This document shows positions 5,851-6,198 of a stretch of 6,198 bases of DNA, in pieces. The stretch is taken from contig JABJMI010000945.1 of NCBI GenBank assembly GCA_018659505.1, forward strand, positions 1 to 6,198, read 5' to 3'. The stretch comes from Planctomicrobium sp. Lineage in GTDB: Bacteria; Planctomycetota; Planctomycetia; Planctomycetales; Planctomycetaceae. Numbering within the stretch: position 1 is the first letter of the stretch; each line of letters starts with the position of its first letter. The position numbers and the translations under genes are program-made. Under the pieces are notes generated by a model, which saw nothing but the letters and a program-made list of their open reading frames with translations, made no database searches and had not been told where the DNA came from.

Positions 5851-5902
5851 AGATTTATCGCTTCGCAGCAATATGGATTGATTGCTGTGAAGCGATGAAT
5901 CT
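5851..5902 (+). terminator. Strong stem-loop, probable intrinsic terminator
   Basis: Two 22-base arms (5851-5872 and 5881-5902) pair along their full length around an 8-base loop; 20 positions are Watson-Crick and two are G-U wobbles. The arm core is ATCGCTTC with GAAGCGAT. The 3' arm ends in AATCT and is followed by TTATTACTT, a moderate U-tract in the plus direction; on the other strand there is no comparable T-run. It starts 14 bp after the small membrane-protein stop and lies 45 bp before valS, so it probably insulates valS from upstream transcription. The stem is longer and less GC-rich than a textbook terminator. Confidence 0.7.
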
Positions 5903-5931
5903 TTATTACTTCGATCAATACTTCTTATAAC
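5903..5931 (+). promoter_or_regulatory. Possible valS promoter
   Basis: TATAAC at 5926-5931 resembles a -10 box, with a weak TTATTA at 5903-5908 spaced 17 bp upstream. Transcription would begin about 10 bases before the valS ATG, giving a very short leader, which fits the lack of a Shine-Dalgarno. The -35 match is poor and the region is AT-rich, so this is tentative. Confidence 0.3.
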
Positions 5932-5947
5932 ATTATTTTGAATAAAC

Positions 5948-6198
5948 ATGTCTGATATTCCGAAGCTCTACGAACCGCACGACGCCGAACAGAAATGGTT
6001 CCCGTATTGGGAACAGCGAGGCGACTTCAACGCCGATCCTGTGGAAGGCAAAGAGTCGCACACGATCATGATTCCTCTGCCGAACGTGACCGGCGCATTG
6101 CACATGGGACATGCCCTGAACGGAACCTGTCAGGATCTCATTACTCGCTGGCGACGCATGCAGGGCTATGCAGCGTTATGGATGCCCGGAACTGATCA
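5948..6198 (+). CDS. valS: Valyl-tRNA synthetase, N-terminal part (runs off the right edge)
   Basis: This class I aminoacyl-tRNA synthetase of the cytoplasm attaches valine to tRNA-Val using ATP. Only the first 83 codons are present. The start is typical: MSDIPKLYEPHDAEQKWFPY is followed by the first catalytic signature, PNVTGALHMGHAL, with the HIGH-class motif as HMGH at 52-55. The next segment, DLITRWRRMQGYAALWMPGTD, is the conserved stretch after this motif in ValS, and the PGTD with its valine-type context separates it from IleS and LeuS. No Shine-Dalgarno is seen; the sequence before the ATG is AT-rich (TTTTGAATAAAC). The gene is separated from the upstream membrane-protein genes by a strong stem-loop and so probably has its own promoter. 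The KMSKS motif, editing domain and C-terminal coiled coil are outside the window. Confidence 0.97.
   Translation, partial: MSDIPKLYEPHDAEQKWFPYWEQRGDFNADPVEGKESHTIMIPLPNVTGALHMGHALNGTCQDLITRWRRMQGYAALWMPGTD

Overview
The window looks like chromosomal DNA of a planctomycete, with moderate to low GC. Four things suggest this: a secreted PQQ-type propeller protein with the phylum's usual start (a signal peptide followed by EDWPQWRG), a long fusion of an M50 metalloprotease with an HlyD-type adaptor, a multi-pass membrane protein resembling the planctomycete family I recall as DUF6677, and few Shine-Dalgarno sites. I do not assign a genus.

Layout. Positions 1-4341 are all minus-strand and read right to left. 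First comes an HlyD-family periplasmic adaptor (3442-4341). It is followed by a GxxExxY-family nuclease-like gene (2949-3353) between two perfect 16-bp inverted repeats. Next is a 747-residue fusion of a PqqD-like domain, an M50 protease and an HlyD-like module (594-2837). The last is the N-terminal part of a secreted beta-propeller protein (1-501, cut by the window edge). Positions 4342-4704 are a divergent intergenic region. The plus strand then carries a membrane protein (4705-5553), two related hairpins (5573-5631), a 58-residue two-helix membrane protein (5660-5836), a strong stem-loop that is probably a terminator (5851-5902), and the first 83 codons of valyl-tRNA synthetase (5948 to the edge).

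How the genes may work together. The adaptor and the M50/HlyD fusion form a plausible envelope pair. The fusion has an intramembrane metalloprotease core with its zinc motifs intact, an N-terminal domain resembling those that bind peptides in RiPP systems, and a periplasmic adaptor half. It could process or export a peptide or protein substrate, but no pump, outer-membrane channel or substrate gene is visible here. The GxxExxY cassette lies between the two genes. Removing the 505 bp bounded by its repeats would leave a 99-bp gap, so it looks like a later insertion into an existing gene pair. The two membrane-protein genes upstream of valS look like a separate short transcription unit ending at the stem-loop.

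The best candidates for something undescribed are the repeat-bounded GxxExxY cassette, the protease/adaptor pair, and the paired hairpins with a compensatory base change.
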